This document shows positions 25,036-34,778 of a stretch of DNA of 64,000 nucleotides, piece by piece; position 1 is the first letter of the stretch, and each line of letters begins with the position of its first letter. The stretch lies in assembly GCA_937891465.1 (NCBI GenBank), contig CALAHF010000205.1, forward strand, positions 1 to 64,000, read 5' to 3'. Both the position numbers and the translations under genes were made by a program. The DNA comes from an uncultured Verrucomicrobiales bacterium (GTDB lineage: Bacteria; Verrucomicrobiota; Verrucomicrobiia; Verrucomicrobiales; DEV007). The notes under the pieces are model-generated. The model ran no database searches and was not told where the DNA came from. It saw nothing but the letters and a program-made list of their open reading frames with translations.

Positions 25036-26510
25036 AACGACGCCACTTTGTTCAAACCACCAGCGCTTCGGCAACCGCCACCGCCATCGCCCCTGCCATT
25101 CCCGCAATAGCTCAATCAGATAAGAAACCCAATTTGGTGATCGTCCATTGCGACGAATTGAATTTCCGCACGATCGGCTGCTATCGGGACACCCTTTCGC
25201 CGGAACAAGCTTTCATGTGGGGGCCAAACGCCGTTTGCGACACGCCGCATATTGATTCGATTGCGAAAGAAGGAACGCTTTGCACCAAATTTTATGCCGC
25301 CACGCCGGTTTGCTCGCCGTCTCGTGGCACACTGCTTTCCGGGCAATATCCGCAAAATACCGGGGTCACGAATAACAGCGCTCACCTATCCGATGATGTG
25401 GTCAGCTGGGCGCATCAGCTCGGAAAAGCCGGCTACAAAACCGGGTATGCCGGAAAATGGCACCTCGATGGAACCGGCAAACCGCAGTGGGAGCCAAAGC
25501 GTAATTTCGGATTTCAAGACAACCGCTACATGTTCAATCGCGGTCATTGGAAACAGTTTGAGCTCACTCCCGAAGGCCCAAAAGTGAAATCTCGCGATGC
25601 AAATGGACGAGCGAGTTACAGCGTGAAAGGGGCTGACGAAAAATCGTTCGCGACCGATTGGCTGACCGATCGAACCATTGAATTTATCGACGAGCACAAA
25701 GACAAGCCTTTCGCTTACATGCTCAGCATTCCTGATCCGCATGGCCCCGACACCGTTCGTGCGCCCTACGACACGATGTATGATGATTCCAAAGTCGAAA
25801 AACCGCGCACCTACGACAAGCCGACCAAAGGAGTCCCGAGCTGGGCGGCTCCCCAGAAAAATTGCGGCTTCAAAATGGCGAACTACCACGGCATGATGAA
25901 ATGCATCGACGACAACGTCGGTAAACTCATCGCAGCCTTAAAAGAACGTGGACTTTACGACAACACGATTTTCATTTTCACCGCCGACCACGGCGACATG
26001 CGCGGCGAACACCGACGCCAAAACAAAGGTGTCCCGCTGGAAGCTTCTGCAAAAGTTCCGTTTGTGATCCGATATCCCGATTCCATCGCAGCCGGCAAAA
26101 AAATCGACCGCGTTTTCAACACCACTGATTTCATGCCGACCATCCTGAAAATGATGGGCGGCGAGCCGTCCGGCAAAGAAGAAGGCCGCGATTTATCCCC
26201 TCTCCTCACCGGTGGCGAGGTGAAAAGCGAAGACATCACATTCTTTCGAAGCACCGGAAAAGGCGACACTAAAGGCTGGGTCGGAGCCGTGACCCCACGT
26301 TACAAATTACTCCTGTCTGACAAAGACGAGCCGTGGCTTCTCGATCTCGAAACCGATCCCGATGAACTGCAAAATTTCATCGCTGATCCTGAGAAGAAAA
26401 AAATCGTCACTCGCATGGCGAAATCGCTCAAAGCCTACGGCGATCGGACCAGCGACCTGTATTTGCAAGATCCTCACACCAGCACCGAATTGGCGAAGTT
26501 GGTGGGGTGA
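25032..26510 (+). CDS. Tat-exported sulfatase
   Basis: A 492-residue sulfatase with a Tat-like N-terminus (KRRHFVQTTSASATATAI). Metal-binding starts at VIVHCDELN; the activation motif is CSPSR with Cys94. GKWH and TADHGDMRGEH are present. The closing region DLETDPDELQNF is the common sulfatase tail. The Asp-Asp pair of many sulfatases (DDQ) is replaced here by CDE, seen in one subgroup of this superfamily. Starting at 25032 gives the Tat motif at the extreme N-terminus and an ATGA overlap with the frameshifted gene upstream, suggesting coupled translation. An ORF extends further upstream but has no signal. Confidence 0.9.
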   Translation: MKRRHFVQTTSASATATAIAPAIPAIAQSDKKPNLVIVHCDELNFRTIGCYRDTLSPEQAFMWGPNAVCDTPHIDSIAKEGTLCTKFYAATPVCSPSRGTLLSGQYPQNTGVTNNSAHLSDDVVSWAHQLGKAGYKTGYAGKWHLDGTGKPQWEPKRNFGFQDNRYMFNRGHWKQFELTPEGPKVKSRDANGRASYSVKGADEKSFATDWLTDRTIEFIDEHKDKPFAYMLSIPDPHGPDTVRAPYDTMYDDSKVEKPRTYDKPTKGVPSWAAPQKNCGFKMANYHGMMKCIDDNVGKLIAALKERGLYDNTIFIFTADHGDMRGEHRRQNKGVPLEASAKVPFVIRYPDSIAAGKKIDRVFNTTDFMPTILKMMGGEPSGKEEGRDLSPLLTGGEVKSEDITFFRSTGKGDTKGWVGAVTPRYKLLLSDKDEPWLLDLETDPDELQNFIADPEKKKIVTRMAKSLKAYGDRTSDLYLQDPHTSTELAKLVG

Positions 26511-26531
26511 ATTCCCTCCATAGGAATTTCA

Positions 26532-27284
26532 TCACTCTTTCTTCGCAACCCACCGAACCGCCAACGGAATCAAATGCCCGAGGCCTTCCGTGATTTCGGG
26601 GTGGGGGCTATAGCAAAAAACGCGTCCACTTCCGTATTCACAACGAACTGCTGCTGACGTCCTCGCCATCACACCTTGGGGCGCGCCGTTCTTGGCAATC
26701 TCAGTCGCAAAAACCGCGAGGCTTTCATAATCGGGAATATCCGGAGCATCCCATTCCTAACGCCCGAAAAGCGGTCCCTGCGCATAATAAATCGACAGCT
26801 CATCGCTTTCCTGACCGAAAAATTTCGTTCCCGCAGGAGAAAGCTGAAGCTTCACCGTGCCTTTTCCCCGAGCCCAATGGCGACGATCCACTACTTTGGC
26901 ATCAATCAAATCCAGCGACCAATCGTAATCGTTCGTCGCCAAATAGGCGCCTCCGCAAACGCCGAGATAGCCACCGCCTCCGCGAACAAAATCTCGGACC
27001 GCCTTGCGACCACTTTCTTCCAGCGCCCGCCCCTGCTTGCCACCACTTCCACCGGGCTGAATCAACACATCAACTTTCGCCAATCCACCCTCCTGAATTT
27101 ATTTCGGAGTGATCCTCGTAATCACCACTTTCCGGCCTTTTGCGTCTTTCAATGAAGTCAGTATCTGCTCCGTGCTCGGACCCGCGCCGTCGCCATCGAA
27201 AACAGCCACACGGATGGGCAATTCGTTAGCGAAAATTTCCAATGGAAAAATGAGGAATACGAGAAAGATAAGTCTGTGCTTCAT
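26532..27284 (-). pseudogene. BPL_N-type (glutamine amidotransferase-like) gene with two nonsense codons
   Basis: One reading frame of 250 codons contains a signal peptide (MKHRLIFLVFLIF to IFA), then PIRVAVFDGDGAGPS, VDVLIQPGGSGGKQG, GGYLGVCGGAYLATNDYDW, and a C-terminal CYSPHPEITEGLGHLI. This is the BPL_N domain family often seen as secreted proteins in this group. Two in-frame stops interrupt it: TAA at 27099-27101 and TAG at 26757-26759. Both sit where relatives would have an ordinary codon reachable by one base change, and the frame is otherwise unbroken. It is convergent with the sulfatase gene (21-base gap). Most likely a recent pseudogene. Confidence 0.85.
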
Positions 27285-27624
27285 CGTTGATTCATATTCA
27301 TCGCTTTCAAAATACTATGCACAGGTCGACTCGCTTAAAGACATTACGCAAGAATGCTACCTCCAGTGACGCCTCAAATTATAACGCCACGATCTAATAC
27401 CTTTGACTCAGATAACTACCCCTACCAAATCGAGTCAGGCTTAGGTCGTTCAATTTTGACAAAAATGTCGTCGCGAATTGGTGGGATTCAGACAGGCTTT
27501 TGCTGGCTTTTTTGCTGTTGATTCGTGAAATCAAAAAACAGGATCACCGGTCTACGTTGCTCGGAGTGCAGCCGCATTTTCGCCATTGCGCTATTTGGAG
27601 AATCCTTAAATGATGCTTCTCATT
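27285..27624. other. Intergenic region
   Basis: About 340 bases between the divergent BPL_N pseudogene and the ceramidase-like gene. No gene, dispersed repeat or clear RNA is seen. A possible ORF at 27525-27773 is not supported. Promoters for both flanking genes are expected here. Confidence 0.5.
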
Positions 27625-29064
27625 ATGAATCGTCTAATCATTGCATTTCTATCCGCCGTCTTAAGCTTCGCCGCTCTCGCGCAAGACGCTCCGAAAGGTT
27701 TCCACGCCGGAACCGCGGCGGTCGACATTTCGCCGGATGTGTTTCCCATGCAGCTCCGGTCGGGTCCTTCTAAATACGTTCACGATCCGCTTCATGTGCG
27801 AGCGATCGCTTTTCAAAATGGAGACGGACGAGCCATCATTGCTTTGGTAGATGCCATCGGTGTGGGTCGCGAAATATGCGATGAAGCAAAAGCCGTTGCC
27901 GCAGACAAAACGGGTTGGAAGCCGGAAGAAATTCTAATTTCGGCAACGCACACGCACACCGCACCAAAAGGGGGTGACACTTCCGAAGGCCGCATCGCAT
28001 TTGAAAAAAAGCGCCGCGCCGGATTGGCGGAGGCGTTGATCAAAGCAATCGAATCGCTCGAACCAGCCAAGATTGGATTCGAGTCGGATGAAGAACCAAC
28101 CGAAGTTCGCAATCGGCGGAATTATCTGAAACCTGACATTGGTGTAAAAAATCCCATGGACGGAGTGGATATTGTTGCCACCAATGCCGGGCGGCAAAAC
28201 ATCACAAAACCGGCTGGCCCGGTTGATCCCGAAGTCTGCGTAATCGATGTGCGGACAAAACGCGGCAAAGCTCTCGGGCTGATCGCGAATTACTCACTGC
28301 ATTACGTCGGTGGCATTCCAAAAATCATCGAGGAAAACGGACGCGAGGTGGGAATGGCATCGGCAGATTATTACGGCGAGTTTGCCCGAATAATGCCCTA
28401 CCGCGTGGGAGGTTCCAAGCCGCCCGAAAACTTCGTGGCCTTCATGACCAACGGAACAAGCGGAGACATTAATAACCTGATCTTTTATAATCCGCGGGCA
28501 CCTCGAGCTCCGTTTGAGCAAATTCAAGTGGTCGCCAACAAAACCGCCGATGCCGCATGGCGCGCCGTTAAAAAAATCGAGTCGTACGATGAAAATCCCA
28601 CCGTCGCGATGCGGCAACGCGAGGTTGAGTTGAACTACCGAAAACCGAGTGAAGCTCAAGTCTCCAAAGCGCTCGAACTGCTGAAACTCACGCGAAAAGA
28701 GCAGGACGCGATCAATGGACGAACCGGTTCCGTCGCGAACAACACCGTAAAATTTGCTGCGGACGATCATCCCCGAACGGAGCCGGTGATCATTCAAGCG
28801 GTTCGCATCGGTGAGCAAGCTGTCGTAACCATGCCCTTTGAAGTGCTCGTCGAGATCGGTTTGGAATTGAAAGAGAAATCTCCTTTTCCTAAAACATTCA
28901 CGATCTCACTCGCCAATGGCGGCTACGGGTATTTGCCCCCCCCGAATCAGCACAAGCTCGGCGGTTACGAAACGTGGTTGGGAACTTCACGGTTCGAAGA
29001 AAATTCGTCTGATATTTTAATAAAGAACCTGTTGGAAATGCTGACGGAGTTGAAGGCGTTGTGA
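27625..29064 (+). CDS. Neutral/alkaline ceramidase-like secreted hydrolase
   Basis: A 479-residue secreted protein with the N-terminal domain of neutral/alkaline non-lysosomal ceramidases (PF04734 type). Signal peptide MNRLIIAFLSAVLSFAALA. Family segments are FHAGTAAVDISPD, HVRAIAFQNGDGRAIIALVDAIGV and the zinc-type ATHTHTAPKGG, with a later FMTNGTSGDINN. The C-terminal part is shorter than in true ceramidases (about 700 residues), so the substrate may be another amide or lipid. I chose the ATG at 27625 over 27610 because it starts a normal signal peptide. Confidence 0.87.
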   Translation: MNRLIIAFLSAVLSFAALAQDAPKGFHAGTAAVDISPDVFPMQLRSGPSKYVHDPLHVRAIAFQNGDGRAIIALVDAIGVGREICDEAKAVAADKTGWKPEEILISATHTHTAPKGGDTSEGRIAFEKKRRAGLAEALIKAIESLEPAKIGFESDEEPTEVRNRRNYLKPDIGVKNPMDGVDIVATNAGRQNITKPAGPVDPEVCVIDVRTKRGKALGLIANYSLHYVGGIPKIIEENGREVGMASADYYGEFARIMPYRVGGSKPPENFVAFMTNGTSGDINNLIFYNPRAPRAPFEQIQVVANKTADAAWRAVKKIESYDENPTVAMRQREVELNYRKPSEAQVSKALELLKLTRKEQDAINGRTGSVANNTVKFAADDHPRTEPVIIQAVRIGEQAVVTMPFEVLVEIGLELKEKSPFPKTFTISLANGGYGYLPPPNQHKLGGYETWLGTSRFEENSSDILIKNLLEMLTELKAL

Positions 29065-29160
29065 GGGTTTTCGCCTTCCCACCTTTTCGCGCCTCAATTT
29101 TCCACTGATCTGTCTTGATTCGATTGCTCTCACAGCTTAAAATCAAATCAATCCCCAACG

Positions 29161-31890
29161 ATGACCCAACTGCGCGACGACCTTAAAGAACAAAAACTCC
29201 TCACCATGACGATGGATGGGGAAATTGTGGATTTCACGGAAGGTGAAACCATCTACGAGGTGTCAGCCCGTAATCAAAAAGATGTTCCGACGCTTTGTTA
29301 CGACGACCGACTGGAAGCTTTCGGCGCATGCCGTTTGTGTGTCGTTGAGGTTGAGGGAATTCGGAATCCGGTCGCATCGTGCACGACAAAGGCGAACGAT
29401 GGAATGGTCGTCAAAACGTCGACGCCGGCTGTTGAGAAACATCGTAAAACGCTGCTTGAATTGGTCGCGTCAGAGAACCGGAATATCGATGTCGATGAAT
29501 TGAGCGGCTATGCTTCGCAGGAATTCGCGAATTTGATAGATCGTTACGAGGCCCGCACGGGTCGTTTTGCGGGTAAAAAATCGGGGACAACGAACACGAA
29601 GGACAAGAACCCGTTCATCCTGCGCGACTACGACAACTGCATTTCCTGTTATCGCTGCGTCAGAGTGTGCGCTGAGCGCGAAGGCGATTACGCGATCAAT
29701 ATAATGAATCGTGGGTTTGAGACCCAAATCATCACTGAATTTAACAATGACCTGCGCGACTCGGATTGCACGTTCTGCGGACAGTGCGTCCAGACCTGCC
29801 CAACCGGTGCCCTTGGTGATAAAAAAGCCCTACGCGATGCCGATACCGAAGGCGAAGTTAAGAAGACGCGGACGATCTGCCCCTACTGCGGTGTCGGTTG
29901 TTCGGTTGATATGCTTTCCAAAGGCGACAAAATCGTGGGCGTTCAGCCAGCGATGGACGGACCTGCCAATGAAGGCGCACTTTGCATCAAAGGTCAGTTC
30001 GCCTTCGATTTCATTCAAAATGAAGACCGTCTCGGTAAGCCGTTGATTCGTCGTGAAGACGGCAAGCTCCACGAATGCGAGTGGGATGAAGCGCTTGATT
30101 TTGCGGCAGCGGGTTTCAAGAAAGCCCGCGACGAATACGGTCGCCGCAGTATTTACGGAATTGCCAGTGGCCGCGCGCCGCACGAGGCCGCTTACACGAT
30201 GCAGAAATTTATCAGAGCATCGTTCGGGACCAATTACATAGATAACTGTTCGAGGGCGTGACACGCCCCCACAGTTGCCGGTCTGGCAGCTACAATTGGC
30301 CGAGGCGCGATGAGCAACCCTCTCGCAGACATGGAAAAACCCGACGTGATTTTCGCTATCGGAACCAACATGACGGAATGTCACCCTGTGGCAGCGACGC
30401 GTTTGAAACGCGCGTTGACCGCAGGTGCAAAAATGGTTGTGGTTGACCCTCGGAAAACCCGTCTCGCAAAGTTGGCCGATCTTCACCTGTCGATTCGACT
30501 CGGATCTGATGTGGCGTTGCTGTTGGCAATGGCTCATGTGATCCAACGCGATGGTCTGATGGATGACTCGTTTATCGCCGAGCGGACTGCTGACAGCGAA
30601 GCATTTCTCGAACACATCAAAGGATTCACTCCTGAATGGGCGAGCGAAATTTGCGAAGTTCCGGCAGCTGACATTGAACAAGCGGGTCAGATTTTTGGGC
30701 GCGGAAAACCTTCAGCGATCTACTACACGTTGGGAATTACCGAGCACATTTGTGGCGTCGATAACGTTCAGTCGCTCTGCAATTTGGCTTTGATGACCGG
30801 AAACCTCGGTCTTGAAGGCGGCGGCATCAACCCGATGCGCGGTCAGAATAACATTCAAGGTGCGGGTGATTGCGGAGCGGTTCCAGCGAACTTCCCCGGA
30901 TTCCAGCCATGCCACGATCCTGCATCAGCAGAGAAATTCTCCAAGCTTTACGGAACGGAAATCGATTGCGAACGCGGCATCACGAAAGTGGCTGCGTTGA
31001 ATCAGGCGGGTGATTCGATCCGCGCGATGATCATCGACGGCGAAAACACCGTGGTGACTGATCCTGATAGAAATCACTGTGAGAAGGCTTTAAAGAGCCT
31101 AGATCACTTGGTTGTGATTGATCTTTTCCTCACCGAAACAGCAGAGTTTGCGGACGTTATTTTTCCTGCAACCGCCTGGGGTGAAACTGACGGAGTGCAG
31201 GCAAACACGGAGCGCCGCGTTCAACGGTTGCGCGCGGCCGTTCCTGCGTATGGCGAATCCAAACCGGATTGGTGGATTGTTTCCGAAATCGCAAAACGTC
31301 TCGGCACTCCCGGATTTGAATACGAGTCTGCGAAGGATGTTTTCAACGAACTCTGCGGCCTGAGTCCGATCTACGCTGGCTTGGATTGGGATCGGATCGA
31401 AGACGGCGAATACCAGTGGCCAGTTCCTGACAAGGATCACCCTGGCACCCCTCGCCTGCACGAAGGTGAGTTTAAAAATGGAATGAAAGGCCTTTTCAAA
31501 GTCATTGGCTATCGCGATCCAGCGGAAGTCATCGACGACGAATTCCCGATTTGGCTCACGACCGGTCGCCGTCTGGAGGCTTATCATAGCCGCACCCAGA
31601 CGGGGCGAAGTGCTGGTATCGAATACTTGCTTTCACATGAATCTCTCGAGGTGAATCCAAACGACGCGAAAGCGTGGGGATTGACCAACGGCGGCATGGC
31701 GATAATGAGCAGTGCTCGTGGTTCGATCGAAATTCAGGTGAAGGTAACTGACATGTCGCCTGAAGGAACCGTTTTCACATCGTTCTCGTTCGCGAATGTT
31801 CCGGTCAATGTTCTAACCGGCTCAGGTTACGATCCAGTGACGGAAACCGCTGAGTTGAAGGTGTGCCCAGTCAGCGTGATCCCTATTTAG
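29161..31890 (+). CDS. Formate dehydrogenase alpha subunit, selenocysteine-containing
   Basis: A 909-residue molybdopterin enzyme oxidising formate to CO2. N-terminal [2Fe-2S] domain: Cys46, Cys57, Cys60, Cys74. Two 4Fe-4S sets follow: Cys160/163/166/170 and Cys203/206/209/213. The catalytic-domain cluster uses Cys240/243/247/275. Codon 367 is TGA (30259-30261) in DNCSRA-TGA-HAPTVAGLA, exactly the Sec/Cys position of the family (E. coli FdhF has Sec before His). The frame continues unbroken into GAMSNPLADMEKPDVIF and the C-terminal molybdopterin-binding domain. A SECIS hairpin follows the TGA. The N-terminal Fe-S architecture is that of soluble NAD-linked or hydrogenase-linked FDH; no partner subunit is adjacent. 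Confidence 0.95.
30259..30290 (+). promoter_or_regulatory. SECIS element with UGA selenocysteine codon
   Basis: Twelve bases after the TGA, GTTGCC (30274-30279) pairs with GGCAGC (30285-30290) as six pairs including one G-U, enclosing the loop GGTCT. The E. coli fdhF SECIS also presents a GGUCU loop at nearly the same distance, the SelB contact. The same bases encode the conserved protein stretch VAGLA, so the hairpin is inside the gene, as bacterial SECIS elements are. Confidence 0.9.
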
Positions 31891-31922
31891 AGACCTGATC
31901 ACTGTCCCAAACTAATTTTAAC

Positions 31923-31956
31923 AAAAAAGCCCCGACGAATTCGTCGGGGCTTTTTT
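31923..31956. terminator. Bidirectional intrinsic terminator
   Basis: A perfect 34-base palindrome with the stem AGCCCCGACGA and its complement, flanked by A6 on the left and T6 on the right. It acts as a rho-independent terminator for the formate dehydrogenase gene and, being symmetric, also for the folB side of this convergent gap. Confidence 0.93.
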
Positions 31957-31985
31957 GTTGGTTTAATTGGTACCGACCATTCTTC

Positions 31986-32031
31986 ACGATCGAACAGGGT
32001 CTGTTCGATGAACGGATAGGGTTGTTTCGTA
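31986..32031. repeat. Dispersed two-half element, copy 4 (direct order)
   Basis: Two half-units in the same direction: CACGATCGAACAGGGT with CTGTTCG, then ACGGATAGGGT with TGTTTCGT. It lies between the terminator and the folB stop codon (17 bases away). Confidence 0.87.
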
Positions 32032-32048
32032 AAATCCAGTTTCGAGTT

Positions 32049-32399
32049 TCAGTGTGAACGACGTGTCGAGACCGAAACGTGATCTGTCTCCGGCAGGATG
32101 AATTTCCGGATCTCTACCTGAACAGATTCAACGTGGGCGAATTTCAAGATAGCTTTCGCTAAATCGTCAGCAAGGGTTTCGATCAATCTCCGCTCGCCCT
32201 TTCCAGCAACCCGCTTCAGGGCTTGCGTCACTTCAAAATAATCAACCGTGCCGTCGATTTCGTCGTTCAGTTGATCAAATCGATTGGCTGGAACGATTTC
32301 CACATCGACCGCGACCAATTGTGATGCCTCACGTTCTTCATCCGGCACACCAATCACCGTCTCGAGCTTCAGTCCCTGAATTCTGATTCGATCTTCCAT
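32049..32399 (-). CDS. folB: Dihydroneopterin aldolase
   Basis: Splits dihydroneopterin to 6-hydroxymethyl-dihydropterin in folate synthesis. Its 116 residues match the family: an opening DRIRIQGLKLETVIGVPDEE, the conserved Tyr in VDYFEV, and ETLADDLAKAIL followed by a C-terminal strand (VQVEIRKF). The ATG at 32399 is the obvious start. It starts 9 bases after the stop of the DUF721 gene, so both are cotranscribed on the minus strand. No other folate gene is in the window. Confidence 0.93.
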   Translation of the reverse strand: MEDRIRIQGLKLETVIGVPDEEREASQLVAVDVEIVPANRFDQLNDEIDGTVDYFEVTQALKRVAGKGERRLIETLADDLAKAILKFAHVESVQVEIRKFILPETDHVSVSTRRSH

Positions 32400-32408
32400 G
32401 GCGTTATC

Positions 32409-32795
32409 CTAACCGAGCCGAAATCGAATATCACGAATGTTTTCTTTTCCAAACTCGTCCTGAATTCGCTGCAAAATCTGCCCTTTCATCCGCTCCAACT
32501 CGTAGTGAACGGTCGAATGCAAGACCTGAACAAACAGGGTCTTTCGAGTGACCGAGACAGGCCGCGAATTCCGCGCGACAAATTCTCCGACCAGCTCTTG
32601 CCAAGATTCTAAAACCCGGGCTTCATCAAACCGATCCTCTAGCCCGAGTTGTTTCAGGGCTTTTTGAACGACATTAGGCATGTCGCGCTCGTAACTCGAA
32701 ACGTCCTGCGGCTCCCAGTAACCGCGAAGCTGCGCCAATGCCCGGTCCCGATCGGTCCGTTTGGGGCGGTAGCGCTTTTTCTCGTAATTTTCCAT
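32409..32795 (-). CDS. DUF721 (DciA-like) protein
   Basis: A 128-residue protein with the DUF721 core: LESWQELVGEFVARNSRPVSV followed by a beta segment (KTLFVQVLHSTVHYELERMK) and a C-terminal DIRFRLG. DciA family members help load or act with the replicative helicase DnaB in bacteria lacking DnaC; this is a family expectation, and the role here is inference. The N-terminal 40 residues are basic and likely disordered. It leads a two-gene unit with folB. Confidence 0.85.
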   Translation of the reverse strand: MENYEKKRYRPKRTDRDRALAQLRGYWEPQDVSSYERDMPNVVQKALKQLGLEDRFDEARVLESWQELVGEFVARNSRPVSVTRKTLFVQVLHSTVHYELERMKGQILQRIQDEFGKENIRDIRFRLG

Positions 32796-32869
32796 GAGCG
32801 ACGGACAGTTCCAGATCTCAGATTAGATCCTCCGCCCGACGCTCACAAGAAAGTTTTTTCCTGATCTGA

Positions 32870-33391
32870 TTACTCAGCATCAAGTTGACCGCAATCAGTG
32901 ACCATGATCGTCTTCGAAGTCTCGCCGCCACGTGAACCGAAGCCTTCGACTTTCTTCACAATGTCCATGCCTTCGACAACGCTGCCAAAAACAACGTGTT
33001 TTCCGTCGAGGAATTCAGTCTTTGTTGTGCAGACGAAAAACTGCGAACTGTTGGAATTGGGTCCTGAGTTCGCCATGCTCAGGATACCTTCGCCGGTGTG
33101 CTTGAGCTCGAAATTCTCGTCATCAAACGAATCCCCGTAGATCGAACGACCACCATAGCCATTGTGCTGGGTGATGTCTCCGCCCTGACACATGAAATCG
33201 GGAATCACGCGGTGAAAAACGGATCCCTTAAAGCCATAGCCTTCGTCATGCGTGCAAAGCGAGCGGAAATTCTCCGCTGTTTTAGGCACCACATCAGCGC
33301 GGAGTTCCATTACAATTCGGCCCAAAGGCTCGCCGTCTGCCGTCATGTCAAAAAAGACACGCGGGTTTGTAGTGCTGCTATCTTCGCTCAT
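32870..33391 (-). CDS. Cyclophilin-type peptidyl-prolyl isomerase (cytoplasmic)
   Basis: A 173-residue cyclophilin catalysing cis-trans isomerisation of prolyl bonds. Motifs are [17 protein letters not shown] with the catalytic Arg, [10 protein letters not shown], and LDGKHVVFG. There is no signal peptide, so it is cytoplasmic. It resembles eukaryotic-type CypA in spacing ([12 protein letters not shown]). It is followed by the folB unit and preceded by a second, exported cyclophilin gene 42 bases upstream on the same strand. Confidence 0.95.
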   Translation of the reverse strand: MSEDSSTTNPRVFFDMTADGEPLGRIVMELRADVVPKTAENFRSLCTHDEGYGFKGSVFHRVIPDFMCQGGDITQHNGYGGRSIYGDSFDDENFELKHTGEGILSMANSGPNSNSSQFFVCTTKTEFLDGKHVVFGSVVEGMDIVKKVEGFGSRGGETSKTIMVTDCGQLDAE

Positions 33392-33433
33392 ATAAAAAAT
33401 GGGGGTATCTTTCGCGGTGGGTGAATGACAGAA

Positions 33434-34015
33434 TTACTCCTTCACGCGCTTTGCGGACTTCAAAAGAATCGTCTCGACTGGAACGTCCTTCATTGGACTA
33501 CCATCAATCATGGAAACACCGGTTTCGACTGCCGCGATCGCATCGACCACGTCCATGCCTTCAACGACTTTTCCGAATACGGTGTAGCCCCAGCCACGCT
33601 GAGTTTCCGCCGTATGATTGAGAAAATCATTGTCTTTGTGATTGATGAAAAACTGAGCAGACGCGCTGTGCGGATCTCCCGTGCGAGCCATCGCGAGCGT
33701 CCCCTTTTCGTTTTTCAAGCCGTTGTTCGCTTCGTTATCGATCGGATCACGCGTTGCTTTTTTCGTAATTTCCCCATCTTTTTCTTCAAAACCGCCGACT
33801 TGGATCATGAAATCCGAAATTACACGGTGAAACGCGATGTTGGTGTAAAAGCCGTCATCAACATATTGAAGAAAGTTTTTTACCGTCTTAGGCGCTTTCT
33901 CATCATTGAGTTCAATAACGATCTTTCCTTTAGAAGTGTCGAATTCGACCTTAGGTCCGGCAAGTGCGATTCCGCTCATGGCAGTGAAAATGATAGCAAG
34001 TGTTAGAAATTTCAT
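33434..34015 (-). CDS. Cyclophilin-type peptidyl-prolyl isomerase (exported)
   Basis: A 193-residue cyclophilin with a signal peptide (MKFLTLAIIFTAMSGIALA), so periplasmic folding is its likely job. Catalytic segment NIAFHRVISDFMIQVGGF; later GDPHSASAQFFINHKDN and GYTVFGKVVEGMDVV. The longer C-terminal loop and DGSPMKDVPVE are typical of PpiA/PpiB-type bacterial enzymes. It and the cytoplasmic paralogue at 32870-33391 are adjacent but diverged. Confidence 0.95.
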   Translation of the reverse strand: MKFLTLAIIFTAMSGIALAGPKVEFDTSKGKIVIELNDEKAPKTVKNFLQYVDDGFYTNIAFHRVISDFMIQVGGFEEKDGEITKKATRDPIDNEANNGLKNEKGTLAMARTGDPHSASAQFFINHKDNDFLNHTAETQRGWGYTVFGKVVEGMDVVDAIAAVETGVSMIDGSPMKDVPVETILLKSAKRVKE

Positions 34016-34085
34016 GGGTTTTTAGGATTAACTGCAAATTGGCTGAGACTTTTCAATAGTCAACCCGCACCTTTAACCTTTGACC

Positions 34086-34778
34086 ATGACAACCGTTCCC
34101 AAAATCCTGAAAGAACTCGAGAAACTCGGAACTGCACAAAATCGAAAAACCTACGGCCGCCACGGCGTGACCGGCGAGATGTTCGGCGTTAGCTACGCGA
34201 ATTTAAAGATTCTCGAAAAACGGCTCAAAAAAGAAGGCTCGGCGTGTCTCGCCTCCGAGCTCTGGGCTGCGGGAAATCATGACGGCTGCGTTCTCGCCGC
34301 GAAGATTGCTGATCCCACCATGATGAACCAAAGACTCGCCAATCAATGGGTCCGCGATGTTTCAAACCGCGTCGTCCTCGCCGATCTATCCACATTGATT
34401 GCGCAAACACCTTTTGCCACAAAGCTGGCGGATCAATGGATCGCGGCCAGCCCGACTCGCAGTGAAATGAAAAATACCGCCGGCTGGTCCTTGATCGAAA
34501 GTATTGCCGCAAAAACCGATGGCCCTGAAATTCCGAACACGTGGTTTTCAGAAAAATTAAAGCAGCTCGAGGCCGATATCGTCGCCGCTCCGAATTACAC
34601 CAAATACACGATGGCCTACACGCTCATCGCACTCGGTTCGCGCACCCCGGCCTTGAGAAAATCCGTCGAAACAGCCGCCAAACGGATCGGCAAAATCGAA
34701 GTCGATCACGGCGAAACCTCCTGCAAAACACCCGAAGCGATTCCTTACTTGGCGAAGGTCTGGGCGCGGAAGAAATGA
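34086..34778 (+). CDS. DNA alkylation repair family protein (AlkD-like)
   Basis: A 230-residue all-helical HEAT-like protein of the AlkD/DUF1061-type DNA alkylation repair family. Helical repeats with Trp and Arg-rich edges are visible: FGVSYANLKILEKRLKK, ELWAAGNHDGCVLAAKIADP, WVRDVSNRVVLADL, and the C-terminal GKIEVDHGETSCKTPEA. AlkD excises bulky or cationic alkylated bases as a glycosylase; relatives with this C-terminal motif are less well studied and may not be glycosylases. I chose the ATG at 34086 over the TTG at 34080. Confidence 0.8.
   Translation: MTTVPKILKELEKLGTAQNRKTYGRHGVTGEMFGVSYANLKILEKRLKKEGSACLASELWAAGNHDGCVLAAKIADPTMMNQRLANQWVRDVSNRVVLADLSTLIAQTPFATKLADQWIAASPTRSEMKNTAGWSLIESIAAKTDGPEIPNTWFSEKLKQLEADIVAAPNYTKYTMAYTLIALGSRTPALRKSVETAAKRIGKIEVDHGETSCKTPEAIPYLAKVWARKK

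Noticed and set aside
26757-27101. TAA/TAG in the BPL_N gene as recoded stops
   Set aside because: All three stop codons end intact genes elsewhere in the window, so no code change is supported.
27525-27773. Possible small plus-strand gene before the ceramidase-like gene
   Set aside because: It overlaps the signal peptide region of the next gene and has no recognisable motif.
30259-30261. TGA in the formate dehydrogenase as a nonsense mutation or frameshift
   Set aside because: The frame continues in phase with family-conserved residues on both sides, the codon is at the Sec/Cys position, and a SECIS with a GGUCU loop follows.
33425-34006. Open frame of 193 codons opposite the exported cyclophilin gene
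   Set aside because: It is an antisense shadow; the minus-strand frame has a signal peptide and full cyclophilin motifs.
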